A DNA stretch of 64,000 nucleotides from Micromonospora olivasterospora (GCF_007830265.1 NZ_VLKE01000001.1:5394001-5458000); one strand, 5' to 3'; positions 46,732 through 56,415 are shown, counted from the first letter of the stretch. Notes: generated from the sequence alone by a model not told the origin. Numbers and translations: made by a program.

Positions 46732-48434
46732 CCACGATCCGCATCGGACTCGTCGCGGCCACCGCCGCCGGACGCCGGCACGCCCGAACCGTCGCCGACG
46801 CCTGGCCGCACGCCCGCCTCGTCGAGGCCGACACCGTCGGCGACGCGCTGCGCGCCGCGTTCACCGGGTACGACGCGGTGGTGGCGTTCCTGGCGACCGG
46901 CGCGGTCGTCCGCGTCCTCGCGCCGCTGCTCGGCGACAAGCGCACCGACCCGGCGGTCGTGGTGGTGGACGAGGCGGCCCGGCATGCCGTGGCGCTGCTC
47001 GGCGGGCACGCCGGGGGCGCCAACGCCCTCGCCGCCGAGGTCGGCGCGCTCCTCGACGCCCGGCCGGTGGTCACCACCGCCACCGACGCGGTCGACCTGC
47101 CCGGCCTGGACACCCTCGGCTGGCCCGTCGAGGGGGCGGTCGCCGCCGTGAGCCGGGCCATCCTCGACGGCGAGCCCGTCCGGCTCGCCGCCGACGCCAC
47201 CTGGCCGCTGCCCGCCCTGCCCGACACCGTGCGGCCCGACGCGCCCGCCGCCGCGTACCGGCTGCTGATCACCGACCGGGTGGTCCCGACGGACGCGCGG
47301 ACCGCCGTGCTCCGGCCGCCGTCGCTGGTGGTGGGGGTGGGCGGCAGCCGGGGCGTACCGGCCGCCGAGGTGCGCGCCCTGCTGGAGCGAGTGCTCGCCG
47401 ACGCCGGGCTGAGCCCGGCGAGCGTGCGCGCCCTGGCCAGCGCCGACGTCAAGGCCGACGAGGCGGGCATCCGCGCGACCGCCGACGCGCTCGGCGTACC
47501 CCTGGTGACGCACCCGGCGGCGGACCTGGCGGCGGTCGACGTGCCCAACCCCAGCGAGGTGGTCCGCGCGGCGGTCGGCACGCCCAGCGTCGCGGAGGCC
47601 GCGGCGCTGCTCGGCGAGCCCGGCCGGCGCGCCACCGCGGAGCTGGTGGCGCCCAAGACCGCCTCGGCGATGGCCACCGTGGCGGTGGCCCGGCACGCGC
47701 CGCGCGGCCGGCTGGCGATCGTCGGCCTCGGCCCCGGCGCGGCCGACCTGCGCACCCCGCGCGCGGTCGCCGAGCTGCGCCGCGCCGCCGTGGTCGTCGG
47801 CCTCGACCAGTACGTCGAGCAGGTGCGCGACCTGCTGCGCCCCGGCACCCGGGTGCTGGCCAGCGGCCTCGGCGCGGAGGAGGAGCGGGCCCGCGCGGCC
47901 GTGGCCGAGGCCGCCGCCGGGTACGCGGTCGCGCTGATCGGCTCCGGCGACGCCGGGGTGTACGCGATGGCCAGCCCCGCCCTGGAGTACGCCGACGACC
48001 GGATCGACGTGGTCGGGGTGCCCGGGGTGACCGCCGCCCTCGCCGCGGCGGCGCTGCTCGGCGCGCCGCTCGGCCACGACCACGCCTACCTGAGCCTGTC
48101 CGACCTGCACACCCCCTGGGAGGTCATCGAGCGGCGGGTCGCCGCCGCCGCCGAGGGCGACTTCGTGGCGCTGCTGTACAACCCGCGCAGCCGGGCCCGG
48201 GACTGGCAGCTCGACGCCGCGCTGCGCGTCTTCGCGAAGCACCGCCCGCCGGAGACGCCGGTCGGCGTGGTGCGCAACGCCAGCCGCGACGGCGAGCGGG
48301 TGCGGCTGGCCACCCTGGCCACCTTCGACGCCGCGACGGTGGACATGTACAGCGTCGTGGTCGTCGGCAGCAGCCGGACCCGGATCGTCGCCGGCCGGAT
48401 GGTCACCCCCCGGGGATACCGGTGGCGGGACTGA
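46728..48434 (+). CDS. cobJ: CbiG-CobJ fusion: cobalt-precorrin-5A hydrolase and precorrin-3B C17-methyltransferase
   Basis: 568 residues. Residues 1-325 are CbiG: YDAVVAFLATGAVVRVLAPL, AARHAVALLGGHAGGANALA, VGVGGSRGVPAAEVRALLER and the VAPKTASAMATVAVARHAPR end. Residues 328-568 are CobJ/CbiH: LAIVGLGPGAADLRTPRAVA, VALIGSGDAGVYAMASPALE, GHDHAYLSLSDLHTPWEVIE and the end VTPRGYRWRD. CobJ makes the ring contraction and methylates C17; CbiG opens the lactone. A TTG at 46728 after ggggga is the start and overlaps the cobL stop. Confidence 0.93.
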   Translation: MTTIRIGLVAATAAGRRHARTVADAWPHARLVEADTVGDALRAAFTGYDAVVAFLATGAVVRVLAPLLGDKRTDPAVVVVDEAARHAVALLGGHAGGANALAAEVGALLDARPVVTTATDAVDLPGLDTLGWPVEGAVAAVSRAILDGEPVRLAADATWPLPALPDTVRPDAPAAAYRLLITDRVVPTDARTAVLRPPSLVVGVGGSRGVPAAEVRALLERVLADAGLSPASVRALASADVKADEAGIRATADALGVPLVTHPAADLAAVDVPNPSEVVRAAVGTPSVAEAAALLGEPGRRATAELVAPKTASAMATVAVARHAPRGRLAIVGLGPGAADLRTPRAVAELRRAAVVVGLDQYVEQVRDLLRPGTRVLASGLGAEEERARAAVAEAAAGYAVALIGSGDAGVYAMASPALEYADDRIDVVGVPGVTAALAAAALLGAPLGHDHAYLSLSDLHTPWEVIERRVAAAAEGDFVALLYNPRSRARDWQLDAALRVFAKHRPPETPVGVVRNASRDGERVRLATLATFDAATVDMYSVVVVGSSRTRIVAGRMVTPRGYRWRD

Positions 48435-48661
48435 CCGGCCCGGCCGGCGTCGCGCCCGCCCCGGTGGCGCCCGTCGTGATCGGCGCCTGCCAGGGCTGCG
48501 GCGCCTGCCTGCTGACCTGTCCCACGCACGCGATCCGGCCGACGCCGGCCGGCCTGCGGGTCCGGGCGGACCGCTGCACCGGCTGCCTGGAGTGCCTGGA
48601 GATCTGCCCGGTGGACGCGATCCGCGTCGCCGGCACGGACCGACCCGAAGGAGTCCGATGA
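48422..48661 (+). CDS. Ferredoxin, two 4Fe-4S clusters
   Basis: 79 residues with two bacterial ferredoxin motifs: CQGCGACLLTCPTHAI and CTGCLECLEICPVDAI, each CxxCxxCxxxCP. GTG 48422 overlaps the 3' end of cbiG-cobJ by 13 nt. Its location makes it a probable electron donor for a corrin-pathway step; the best candidate is the ring contraction by CobJ, since some CobJ homologues (for example CbiH60 of Bacillus megaterium) carry their own Fe-S centre and no CobG is present here. That link is inference. Confidence 0.9.
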   Translation: MAGLTGPAGVAPAPVAPVVIGACQGCGACLLTCPTHAIRPTPAGLRVRADRCTGCLECLEICPVDAIRVAGTDRPEGVR

Positions 48662-49803
48662 GTTCGACCACGGTCAGCGCGGCGCCCCCGGCGGGCCGGT
48701 GGAGCCGCGCCGAGCGGTTACGCCTCGGCGGCATCGTGCTCGCCGTCGCCGTGCTGCACGTCGCCGGCTGGAGCCTGTACCTGTACTGGAACGGCCAGCC
48801 CGCGGCGGCCGGCGGCCTGGCCGGGGCGGGCGTCCTGGCGTACACGCTCGGGGTGCGGCACGCCTTCGACGCCGACCACATCGCCGCGATCGACGACACG
48901 ACCCGGCTGATGCTGCTGCGGGGGCGCCGGCCGGTCGGCGTCGGCTTCTTCTTCGCCCTCGGGCACAGCGCGGTGGTGCTGCTGCTCGCCCTGGTGGTCG
49001 GGTTGGCCTCGGCCAACCTCACCGGGCCGGGCCTCGAGCGGGCACGGGAGGTGGGTGCGACCGTCGCGATCGTCACCGCCACGCTGTTCCTGGCCCTGGT
49101 CGCCGCGCTCAACGCCGTGGTGCTGGCCGGCCTGGCCCGGCTGTGGCGGCGGCTGCGCCACGGCGACCTCGACGAGCGGGAGCTGGACCTCCAGCTGCTC
49201 AACCGGGGGCTCATGCAGCGGGTGCTCGGCTCCCGGGCCCGCTCCCTGGTCCGCTCCTCGTGGCACATGGCGCCCGTCGGCTTCCTGTTCGGCCTCGGCC
49301 TGGAGACGGCCAGCGAGGTGACCCTGCTCGCCCTGTCCGCCAGCACCGCCGCCGCGGGCGGGCTGCCCGTGCTGGCCCTGCTCACCCTGCCGCTGCTGTT
49401 CGCCGCCGGGATGTCCGCGATGGACACCGCCGACAGCCTGCTGATGAGCCGGGCGTACTCGTGGGCGTACCGGCAGCCCGCCCGGCGGCTGTACTACAAC
49501 CTGGCCACCACCGCGGTCACGGTGCTGGTCGGCGCGCTGGTGGCCAGCGTCTACCTGGCGGGCCTGCTGGTCGACCACCTGGGGGTGTCCGCCCTCGCCG
49601 GATACGCGGCGGTCGCCGACCACTTCGAGCAGCTCGGCTACGCCGTCGTCGCGGTGTTCGCCCTCGCCTGGGCGGGCGCGGTCGCGCTGTGGAAGCTGCG
49701 CGGCTACGACCGCCGCTACGGCCCGGCCGGCCCGGCCGCCGCCGGTGCCTCCGGCGGCGAGACCGGCGCGGACGGCGTCGGCGTGGCGGGGGAGCGCCGG
49801 TGA
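48658..49803 (+). CDS. HoxN/NixA-type nickel/cobalt transporter
   Basis: 403 residues with the NiCoT signature GVRHAFDADHIAAIDDTTR (HX4DH) and FFALGHSAVVLLLALVVG, then WHMAPVGFLFGLGLETASEV and AGMSAMDTADSLLMSRAY; about eight hydrophobic segments. Within a B12-controlled cobalamin operon it most likely imports Co2+. The C-terminal ~25 residues form an Ala/Gly-rich tail. ATG 48658 overlaps the ferredoxin stop; its stop overlaps cobH. Confidence 0.92.
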   Translation: MSSTTVSAAPPAGRWSRAERLRLGGIVLAVAVLHVAGWSLYLYWNGQPAAAGGLAGAGVLAYTLGVRHAFDADHIAAIDDTTRLMLLRGRRPVGVGFFFALGHSAVVLLLALVVGLASANLTGPGLERAREVGATVAIVTATLFLALVAALNAVVLAGLARLWRRLRHGDLDERELDLQLLNRGLMQRVLGSRARSLVRSSWHMAPVGFLFGLGLETASEVTLLALSASTAAAGGLPVLALLTLPLLFAAGMSAMDTADSLLMSRAYSWAYRQPARRLYYNLATTAVTVLVGALVASVYLAGLLVDHLGVSALAGYAAVADHFEQLGYAVVAVFALAWAGAVALWKLRGYDRRYGPAGPAAAGASGGETGADGVGVAGERR

Positions 49804-50396
49804 GCCGGGTGGTGCACCCCATCGAGCAGGAGTCGTACGCGATCCTGCGCTCCCGGGTCGACCTGTCCGGCCTGCCGCCGCTGACCCGCGCCGTCACCGA
49901 GCGGGTGGTGCACGCCAGCGCCGACCTCGACTACGTGACCGACCTGGTCTGCGACGAGGCGGCCCTCGCCGGCGGGCTGGCCGCGCTGCGCGCCGGCGCG
50001 CCCGTGGTCACCGACGTGGCGATGGTCGCCGCCGGGATCACCCGCACCGGCCTGGACCTGGTCTGCCCGATCGCCGAGCCGGCCGCCGCCGCGCTGGCCC
50101 GCGAGGCGGAGATAACCCGCTCGGCGGCGGCCGTCCGGCTGGCGTACGACCGGGTGGGCCCCGGCGCGGTCTGGGTGGTCGGCTGCGCGCCCACCGCGCT
50201 GTTCGAGCTGATCGCCCTGGATGTCCGGCCGGCGCTGGCCGTCGGCCTGCCCGTCGGGTTCGTCGGCGCCGCCGAATCCAAGGCCGCGCTGCGGGCCAGC
50301 GGCCTGCCCGCGGTCTCCAACGTCGGCGAGAAGGGCGGCTCCGCCGTCGCCGCCGCCGCTGTCAACGCCCTGCTCTACCTGGAGGAGTCGCCATGA
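49800..50396 (+). CDS. cobH: Precorrin-8X methylmutase
   Basis: 198 residues, CobH/CbiC: HPIEQESYAILRSRVDLSGL, then the catalytic His in AVTERVVHASADLDY, VVTDVAMVAAGI and VGFVGAAESKAALRASGLP. It moves the C11 methyl group to C12, giving (hydrogeno)byrinate. GTG 49800 overlaps the transporter gene; the stop overlaps cbiX-cobA. Confidence 0.95.
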   Translation: MSRVVHPIEQESYAILRSRVDLSGLPPLTRAVTERVVHASADLDYVTDLVCDEAALAGGLAALRAGAPVVTDVAMVAAGITRTGLDLVCPIAEPAAAALAREAEITRSAAAVRLAYDRVGPGAVWVVGCAPTALFELIALDVRPALAVGLPVGFVGAAESKAALRASGLPAVSNVGEKGGSAVAAAAVNALLYLEESP

Positions 50397-52089
50397 ACCC
50401 GGCCCCGGATCCCCGGACCCCGCTGCTGCTGGTGGGGCACGGCACCCGCAGCGAGGCCGGGGTCGACCAGTTCCTCGCGCTGGTCGAGCGCATCCGCCGA
50501 CGCGCCGCCTTCGACGACGTCGAGGGCGGGTTCATCGAGCTGTCCCGCCCGCCGCTGACCGACGCGGTCGGCGCGCTCGTCGAGCGGGGACGGCGTCGGC
50601 TGGTGGCCCTGCCCCTCGTCCTCGCCGCCGCCGGCCACGGCAAGGGCGACATCCCCGCCGCGCTGGCCCGGGAGCGGGCCCGCCAGCCGGGGCTGACGTA
50701 CGCCTTCGGCCGGCCGCTCGGCCCCCACCCGCTGCTGCACGAGTCCCTGGAGCAGCGCATCGACGACGCGCTGGCGGGCGACGACCGGGCGGGGACGTGG
50801 GTGGCGCTGATCGGCCGCGGTTCCACCGACCCGGACGCCAACGCCGAGGTCGTCAAGGTGGCGCGGCTGCTGTGGGAGGGGCGCGGCTACGCCGGGGTGG
50901 AGGCGGGCTTCATCTCGCTCGCCGAGCCGTCGGTGCCGGCCGTGCTGGACCGGCTGCGCCGGCTGGGCGCCCGCCGGATCGTCGTCGCCCGTACTTCCTG
51001 TTCGCCGGGGTGCTGCCGGACCGGATCGCCGCCCAGTCGGCGGAGTTCGCCGCCGCCCATCCCGACCTGGACGTGCGGGTCGCCGGTCTGATCGGCGACT
51101 GCGACGCCCTCGCCGACCTGGTGCTGCTCCGGCACGCCGAGGCGCTGCGCGGGGACATCCGGATGAACTGCGACACCTGCGCGTACCGGGTGGCGCTCCC
51201 CGGCTTCCTCGACAAGGTCGGCCGGCCGCAGACCCCGCACGACCACCCCGACGATCCGGTCGGCGGCCACGCCCACCACCACGACGGCGACGCCCACCAG
51301 CACGACCACGGCGGGCATTCGCACGCCCACGACCACCACCACGGGCCCGACCACGAGCCGGTGCTGCGCCCGGGGCAGGTCGCCGTCGTCGGCGGCGGGC
51401 CCGGCCCCGACGACCTGATCACGGTACGGGGCAGGGCCATGCTGGACGCGGCGGACGTGGTGGTGACCGACCGGCTCGCCCCGCGCGGCCTGCTCGACGG
51501 GCTGCGCCCCGGAGTGCTGGTGGTGGACGCGGCGAAGGTGCCCCGGGGTCCGTCGATGGGGCAGGACGCCATCAACGACACCCTCGTCCGGCACGCCCGC
51601 GCCGGCCGGCGGGTGGTACGGCTCAAGGGCGGCGACCCGTACGTCTTCGGCCGCGGGCACGAGGAGGTGCAGGCGTGCGCGGCGGCCGGGGTGGAGACCG
51701 TCGTCGTCCCCGGGGTGACCAGCGCCGTCGCGGCGCCCGCCCTGGCCGGCGTCCCGGTGACCCACCGGGGCGTGGCGCACGAGTTCACGGTCGCCTCCGG
51801 GCACCTGCCGCCGGGGCACCCGCAGTCCCTGGTCGACTGGGCCGCGCTGGGCCGCGCGCGGGGCACCCTCGTGCTGCTCATGGCGGTCGACACGATCGAC
51901 AAGATCGCCGCCGCGCTGGTCGAGCACGGCCGGGCGCCGGACACCCCGGCCGTGATCGTCGAGGACGCCGGGCACCCGACCCAGCGGGCGCTGCCGTCCC
52001 GGCTCGACGAGGTCGGCGCGCTGGCCGCCGGGGTGGGCGTCCGGCCCCCGGCGGTGTTCGTGATCGGCCCGGTGGCCGCGCTGGACTGA
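50393..52089 (+). CDS. CbiX-CobA fusion: sirohydrochlorin cobaltochelatase and uroporphyrinogen-III C-methyltransferase, with one apparent missing base
   Basis: The first frame encodes a CbiX-type chelatase: LLLVGHGTRSEAGVDQFLAL, VALPLVLAAAGHGKGDIPAA (the two metal-binding His regions) and VALIGRGSTDPDANAEV, ending RRIVVAR at about 50990. One extra base there restores YFLFAGVLPDRI in the next frame. After RMNCDTCAYRVALPGF comes a His-rich linker (about 51238-51360; alternating His/Asp) and then a full CobA/SUMT: VGGGPGPDDLITVRGRAMLD, LKGGDPYVFGRGHEEVQACA, VPGVTSAVAAPALAGVPVTH. It combines methylation of uroporphyrinogen III with chelation of cobalt. Last gene of the operon. Confidence 0.87.
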
Positions 52090-52092
52090 GGA

Positions 52093-52129
52093 GAGGAGGG
52101 GTCCCCTGTCACGTGCGGGGCCCCTCCTC
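52093..52129. terminator. Hairpin terminator at the end of the cobalamin operon
   Basis: gaggaggggtcccc (52093-52106) pairs with ggggcccctcctc (52117-52129), a 13-bp GC-rich stem with one bulged t and a 10-nt loop. It starts 4 nt after the cbiX-cobA stop and ends 7 nt before the stop of the convergent crcB gene, so it can serve both. Confidence 0.75.
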
Positions 52130-52135
52130 CGCCTC

Positions 52136-52498
52136 TCAGCCGAACAGGGCGCGAGCCAGCGCGTAGCCGGCGGACGCCGCGGCGAGACCGGCGAGCACGC
52201 TGCCCAGCGCGTTGGCCAGGGCCCACCGGCGGGCGCCGTCGCGGGCCAGCCGCAGCGTCTCGTAGCCGAACGTCGAGTACGTCGTCAGCGCGCCGCAGAA
52301 ACCCGTGCCGAGCAGCGCGCCGACCGCCGGCCCGGCGGGCGCCCCGACCAGGGCGCCGAGCACCAGCGACCCGACCACGTTGACGGTCAGCGTGCCCCAC
52401 GGAAAGGACGAGCCGTACCGGGCCTGCACCGCCCGGTCGGTGAGGTACCGCAGCGGCGCCCCGACGGCCGCGCCGAGGACGACGAGCAGGACGGTCAC
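52136..52498 (-). CDS. crcB: CrcB/Fluc fluoride channel subunit
   Basis: 120 residues with four hydrophobic helices and the Fluc motifs: [36 protein letters not shown] (the conserved Asn) and [19 protein letters not shown] (Phe/Thr/Ser lining the pore). GTG 52498 would overlap the stop of the upstream crcB copy. Two adjacent crcB genes usually make a heterodimer with opposite topologies that exports fluoride. No fluoride riboswitch is visible upstream. Confidence 0.9.
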   Translation of the reverse strand: MTVLLVVLGAAVGAPLRYLTDRAVQARYGSSFPWGTLTVNVVGSLVLGALVGAPAGPAVGALLGTGFCGALTTYSTFGYETLRLARDGARRWALANALGSVLAGLAAASAGYALARALFG

Positions 52499-53045
52499 GG
52501 CGCGCCGCCCGGCCCGGTCGGCCGACGGCGGGGCGGCGGGCCGGGCGTGGTTCGGGCGGTCGCGCCCCCGCGTCGTTCCCGCCGGCGCGGGCGAGTAGCC
52601 GGCCGGCCGCGGCGTCGCCGAGCCAGACCGCGACCAGCGCCCCGACCAGGGTCGTGACAAGGTAGGCCAGCGCGATGCCCGGCGCCCCGGCGGCCACCGC
52701 CTGCCGGGCGTCCACCACGTACGTCGAGAAGGTGGTGAAGCCGCCGAGCACCCCGACGCCGAGGAACGGCCGGGTGAGCGGGCGGGTGCGCCCGGCGGCG
52801 ACCAGGGCCATGAGCGCCCCGATCAGCAGGCAGCCCGTCACGTTGACGGAGAACGTCGCCCACGGGAAGCCGGCCGGGTGGTGCGGCAGGGCCGCCTGAA
52901 GCCCCGCGCGGGCGAGCGCGCCGAGCACGCCACCGGCCGCGACGACGCCGAGCACGGTCGCCGGGTGTGCCCGCAGCTCGACCCGGTCCCCGGGTACGCG
53001 CAGATCGACGTCGGGATCGACCCGGCGCGGCGCCCCTCCGGTCAC
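52495..53045 (-). CDS. crcB: CrcB/Fluc fluoride channel subunit (second copy), 3' end apparently frameshifted
   Basis: From GTG 53045 (preceded by gggaggac) the frame encodes [40 protein letters not shown] and [20 protein letters not shown], a complete Fluc core, then [19 protein letters not shown]. That frame has no stop for about 2 kb. One missing base near the ccccc run at about 52565 would move it to the frame ending TGPGGAP with a TGA at 52495-52497, overlapping the next crcB start. That ending is the natural one, so the 3' boundary is inferred. Confidence 0.8.
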
Positions 53046-53212
53046 CTGTCCTCCCACCGCCACCGCCGCGATCGCCGGTCCGGGACGGCCTACCGTACGG
53101 CTCGTCCCGTCTCCACCCCACCTCAGCCTACCCCCGCCCCCCCCGACCGCCCCCGCCTCCGATCCCCGCACCCTCCCACCCCCCGGGCAGTGTGCATCCG
53201 GTTCCGGGTGGG

Positions 53213-53440
53213 TCAGCGGACCGCCACGACCGCGGCGTCGGCGCCGCCGCGCCACAGGGTGCCGACCTCGGCGAAACCGGCGGCGGCCAGGGCGTCGAGG
53301 TGCCAGGACACCGGCGGGCTCCACTCGGGACTGTGCCCGCTCGGGTAGATCTCCGCGCGGCGCCGCACCAACGGGCCCAGTACCGGGTCGGCGCCGGCCC
53401 GTTCCCGCCAGTCCGACCAGGACAGGGCGGCTCCGGAGGC
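53213..53440 (-). pseudogene. C-terminal fragment of a SAM-dependent methyltransferase
   Basis: Reading down from about 53440 the frame gives YASGAALSWSDWRERAGADP, VLGPLVRRRAEIYPSGHSPE, then WHLDALAAAGFAEVGTLWRG and ADAAVVAVR with a TGA at 53213. This resembles the end of class I SAM-dependent methyltransferases (the WHLDALAAAGF helix-strand followed by a final strand). No start or SAM-binding N-terminus is present. On the opposite strand 53403-53498 reads like the 3' end of another protein (AYRAAAGPADLVPRLEALC), so this spot may be a deletion junction. The rest of 53046-53564 holds nothing else I can support. Confidence 0.45.
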
Positions 53441-53564
53441 GTACCGCGCGGCGGCCGGCCCGGCCGACCTGGTGCCCCGGCTGGAGGCGCTCTGCTGACC
53501 CGCCCGGGCCGGCGGTGGGCAGGGCCGTGGCGGAGATGTCGTATGCCCGGGGCAGGATGGCCGG

Positions 53565-54130
53565 ATGAGTCACGTCGCGCTGTTCCACTCCGTCTACGGG
53601 CTGCGCCCGGCCGTGCTGGCGGCCGCCGACCGGCTCCGTGCCGCCGGGCACGAGGTCGTCGCGCCCGACCTCTACGGGGAGCCCGCCGCCGGCACCGTCG
53701 ACGACGGCTTCGCCCTGCTCGACAGGATCGGCCGGGACACGGTGCTGGCCCGGGCGCGGCGGCGGTGGCCGACCTGCCGCCCGGCGCGGTGCTGGCCGGC
53801 TTCTCGTTCGGCTGCGCGGTGGCCGCCGAGCTGCTCGCCGAGCGGCCCGACGCCGCGGGCCTGCTCCTGCTGCACGGCATCGCCGGGGGCCCGCAGGCCG
53901 TCCGCCCGGGCCTGCCGGTGCAGCTGCACCTCGCCGACCCCGACGAGTACGAGCCGCAGGAGGAGGTGGACGCGTGGCAGCGGGCGATGACCGCCGCCGG
54001 CGCGGACCTGACGGTCTTCCGCTACCCGGGGCCCGGCCACCTCTACACCGACCCCGACATCCCCGACTACGACGCCGCCGCCGCGGAGCTGACCTGGGAG
54101 CGGGTGCTCGCCTTCCTCGACGGCCGCTGA
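53565..54130 (+). CDS. Dienelactone-hydrolase-family protein, with one apparent missing base
   Basis: The first frame reads HVALFHSVYGLRPAVLAAAD, GHEVVAPDLYGEPAAGTVDD and ends LARAR; the second resumes AVADLPPGAVLAGFSFGCAV, GLLLLHGIAGGPQAVRPGLP and TVFRYPGPGHLYTDPDIPDY. Joined by one extra G in the run at about 53755-53764 they make an alpha/beta-hydrolase of the dienelactone hydrolase family, 188 residues. The nucleophile elbow is GFSFG with Ser, and the triad ends with His in GHLYTD. Substrate unknown. The 94 bp after it to the convergent gene is empty. Confidence 0.75.
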
Positions 54131-54224
54131 CCCCTGCCCGTGCCCCGGCGGGGCCGAGACGTGCGGCGCGCCACTGCTCATCGGCGGGGTGACCCTCGGT
54201 GTGGTCAGCGTCGTCCCCAGCCTG

Positions 54225-56227
54225 CTACGCCGCCACGGCCAACGGGGGCACCGGGGCGGCACCGCCCCGACCGGGCGATGTCGGCGACGTGGTGGTGTCG
54301 GCACCACCACGACCGGGCGATGTCGGCGACGTGGTGGTGTCCGGCCTGCCGCGACCGGGTGGTGCCGACGCGGGGTCCGGGCCGCCCGGGCCGCCCGGGC
54401 CGTGCGATGCCGACGCGGGGTCCGGGCTGCCCGGGCCGCGCGATGCCGGCGACACGGGGGGTCGCCACGGCGTGGGGCGGGTGTCCGGGCGGGCCGTCCC
54501 GGTGATCGGCCCCAGCCGGGCCAGCCCGGCGAGGTCGGCGCGGAGCGCCCGCGGCAGCCGGTCCGCCGCGGCGCGCCGCAGGGCCGGGTCGGCGACGTCG
54601 TACCCGCCCCCCGCCGGGCGCAGCAGGCCGAGCGCCGCCAGCCGCCGTAGCACCCCGTCGGCCCGCCCCGACGCCCAGCCGAGCGCCCGGTCGACCGTGG
54701 CCGCGCCCGCCGCCGGGCCCAGCGCGGAGGCCACCATCAGCACGGCCCGCTCCACGCCGTCCCGGGCGTCCAGCCGGGCGGCGGCGGCCCGGCGCACCGG
54801 CTCGGGCAGGCCCGCCGCCGGGTCGGTCCCGTCGTCGAGCGCCCGCACGTACGCCTCGACGTGCCCGGGCAGCCCGCCGACCAGGGCAGCAGCCGCTCGG
54901 TCAGCGCCGCCGGCCGCCCCGCCCGGCGCAGCAGCCGCCGCAGCAGCCGGCCGGTCACCACGCGGGTCAGCGGCGGCAGCGGCACGTCGGCGCGCCGGCC
55001 GTCCGGGTCGGGGCGGGTGTCGGCCCACTCCGGGCGGTGCGTCGTCACCACCGACAGCGGCACCCGCCGCGCCGTGGCCGCCGTGAACAGGGTGCGCAGG
55101 AACCGGGTCAGCGCCGGGGCGGCCCGGTCCACGTCGTCCACCGCCACCACCACCGGCTGCCGCGCGGCCAGCTCCAGCAGCACCCGCTGCCAGGCAACCG
55201 CGCCGGCCGGGAACGACCCGTCCAGCAGCCCCTCGAGCGCGACGGCCGTGGGCGCCACCCGCCGGGGCGGGACCAGGCCGTCGAGCGCCGCCAGCAGCCG
55301 CGTGCGTACGGTCGCCGGCGCGTCGTCGCCGTGCAGGCCGGCGAACGCGCGCAGCAGGTCCGCCGCGGGCTCCAGGGGTCGCTCGGGGTACGGCGGGCAG
55401 GCCGCGACGCACCACCGTACCGGCCTGGAGTCCAGCACCTCGACCGTCCGGCGCAGCTCGTGCAGCAGGCGGCTGCGCCCGCTGCCGCCCGGCCCGACGA
55501 GCGACACCCAGCGGGGGCTACCCTCGCGTACCGCCCGGGCGAGCTGCTCGGCCGCGGTGGCCAGCTCGCGGCGGCGGCCGACCAGCCGGCCGGCATGCCG
55601 GGCCGGCTCCGGGCGGGCCAGGCCCGTGGCCACGGCGGCGTCCACCGGCAGCGGCCTGCCCGTGGCGGCCGGCGGGGCGAGCGGGCGGCAGTCGAGCAGG
55701 CCGGCGGTGGCGCGGCGGGTGGCCGCGCAGACGACGACCGCGCCGGGCGGGCCGTGCTCCTGCAGTCGCGCGGCGGCGGTGATCACCGCGCCGCTGGCCG
55801 TGCCGTGTCCGCCGTCGCCGACTGCCGCGACGTCGACGAGGGCCTCGCCGCTGGCCACCCCGACGCGGACCCGCAGGCTCGCCACCCCGGGCAGCGCCCG
55901 CCGGTCCAGCTCGCGCTGGATCTCCAGCCCGGCCCGCACCGCCCGGTACGCGTCGAAGCCGTCCGACTCGCGGGCCCCGAACAGGGCCATCACGGCGTCG
56001 CCGACGTACTTCTCCACCACCCCGCCCCAGCGGGCCAGCACCGCCGACACGGTGCCGAAGTAGACCCGTTGCAGGGCCCGGACGTCCTCGGGGTCGAGCC
56101 GCTCGACCAGCGCGGTCGAGCCGACGATGTCGGCGAAGAGGACGCTGACCGTGCGCCGTTCCTCCGGCACCGGCCAGCTCACCGGCGCGGTGTGCTGGGA
56201 GACCGTGAGCACCCTGGACATCGGCAT
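54225..56227 (-). CDS. Adenylate/guanylate cyclase with AAA-type ATPase domain, one apparent missing base
   Basis: ATG 56227. Residues about 20-195 are a class III nucleotide cyclase: TVSVLFADIVGSTALVERLD (first metal Asp), VEKYVGDAVMALFGA (second metal Asp region), VRVGVASGEALVDV. Then an ATPase domain: Walker A-like LVGPGGSGRSRLLHEL and Walker B-like VVVAVDDVDRAAPALTRFL. The frame breaks near 54884-54887 and, with one extra base, continues ALVGGLPGHVEAYVRALDDG to a stop at 54225. The last ~70 residues are repeats of PTSPGRGGADTTTS. Such proteins resemble the cyclase-NACHT/AAA regulators of actinomycetes. It is divergent from a giant LuxR gene. Confidence 0.82.
54268..54441 (-). repeat. Tandem repeats in the 3' part of the cyclase/ATPase gene
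   Basis: A 42-bp unit is present at about 54268-54309 and again from 54310; the shared block starts cgaccgggcgatgtcggcg. It is followed by two copies of a second unit containing gccgacgcggggtccggg (about 54364 and 54408). They encode PTSPGRGGADTTTS-type low complexity at the protein C-terminus. Copy number is likely to vary and the region is prone to assembly error. Confidence 0.75.
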
Positions 56228-56301
56228 CGCCCCGCCCTTCCCCCCGTTTGGTGTCCGACGACCACAGGAGACTCCCACCCCCGGGCCGACGGGGGATCGG
56301 C

Positions 56302-56313
56302 AGAACGACGTAT
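56302..56313. promoter_or_regulatory. Motif copy A in the cyclase/LuxR divergent promoter
   Basis: The 12-mer agaacgacgtat, preceded by gatcggc, lies in the 188-bp gap between the cyclase gene (start 56227) and the LuxR gene (start 56416). An exact reverse complement with a similarly placed gatc recurs upstream of the DUF5995 gene. It may bind the LuxR protein or another shared regulator. Confidence 0.45.
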
Positions 56314-56415
56314 GTCGGCCACCCGCAACCCTTTCGTCGCATTGTCGACGCGAGGAGTACCGGAGCCCGCCCGCACCCGTGAAACCGGCGGGGACCTTTG
56401 ACTACGCTGCGTGGC

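Noticed and set aside
52900..53100. Fluoride riboswitch upstream of the crcB pair
   Set aside because: I looked for the conserved crcB-motif pattern ahead of the GTG at 53045 and did not find it.
50910..53651. 913-codon minus-strand frame
   Set aside because: Only the crcB segment (about 52560-53045) is meaningful. The rest is antisense to cbiX-cobA or wrong-frame sequence; the missing stop is explained by one lost base.
54268..54441. Direct repeats considered as iterons or an origin
   Set aside because: They lie inside the 3' coding part of the cyclase gene and encode a low-complexity protein tail; no replication gene is near.
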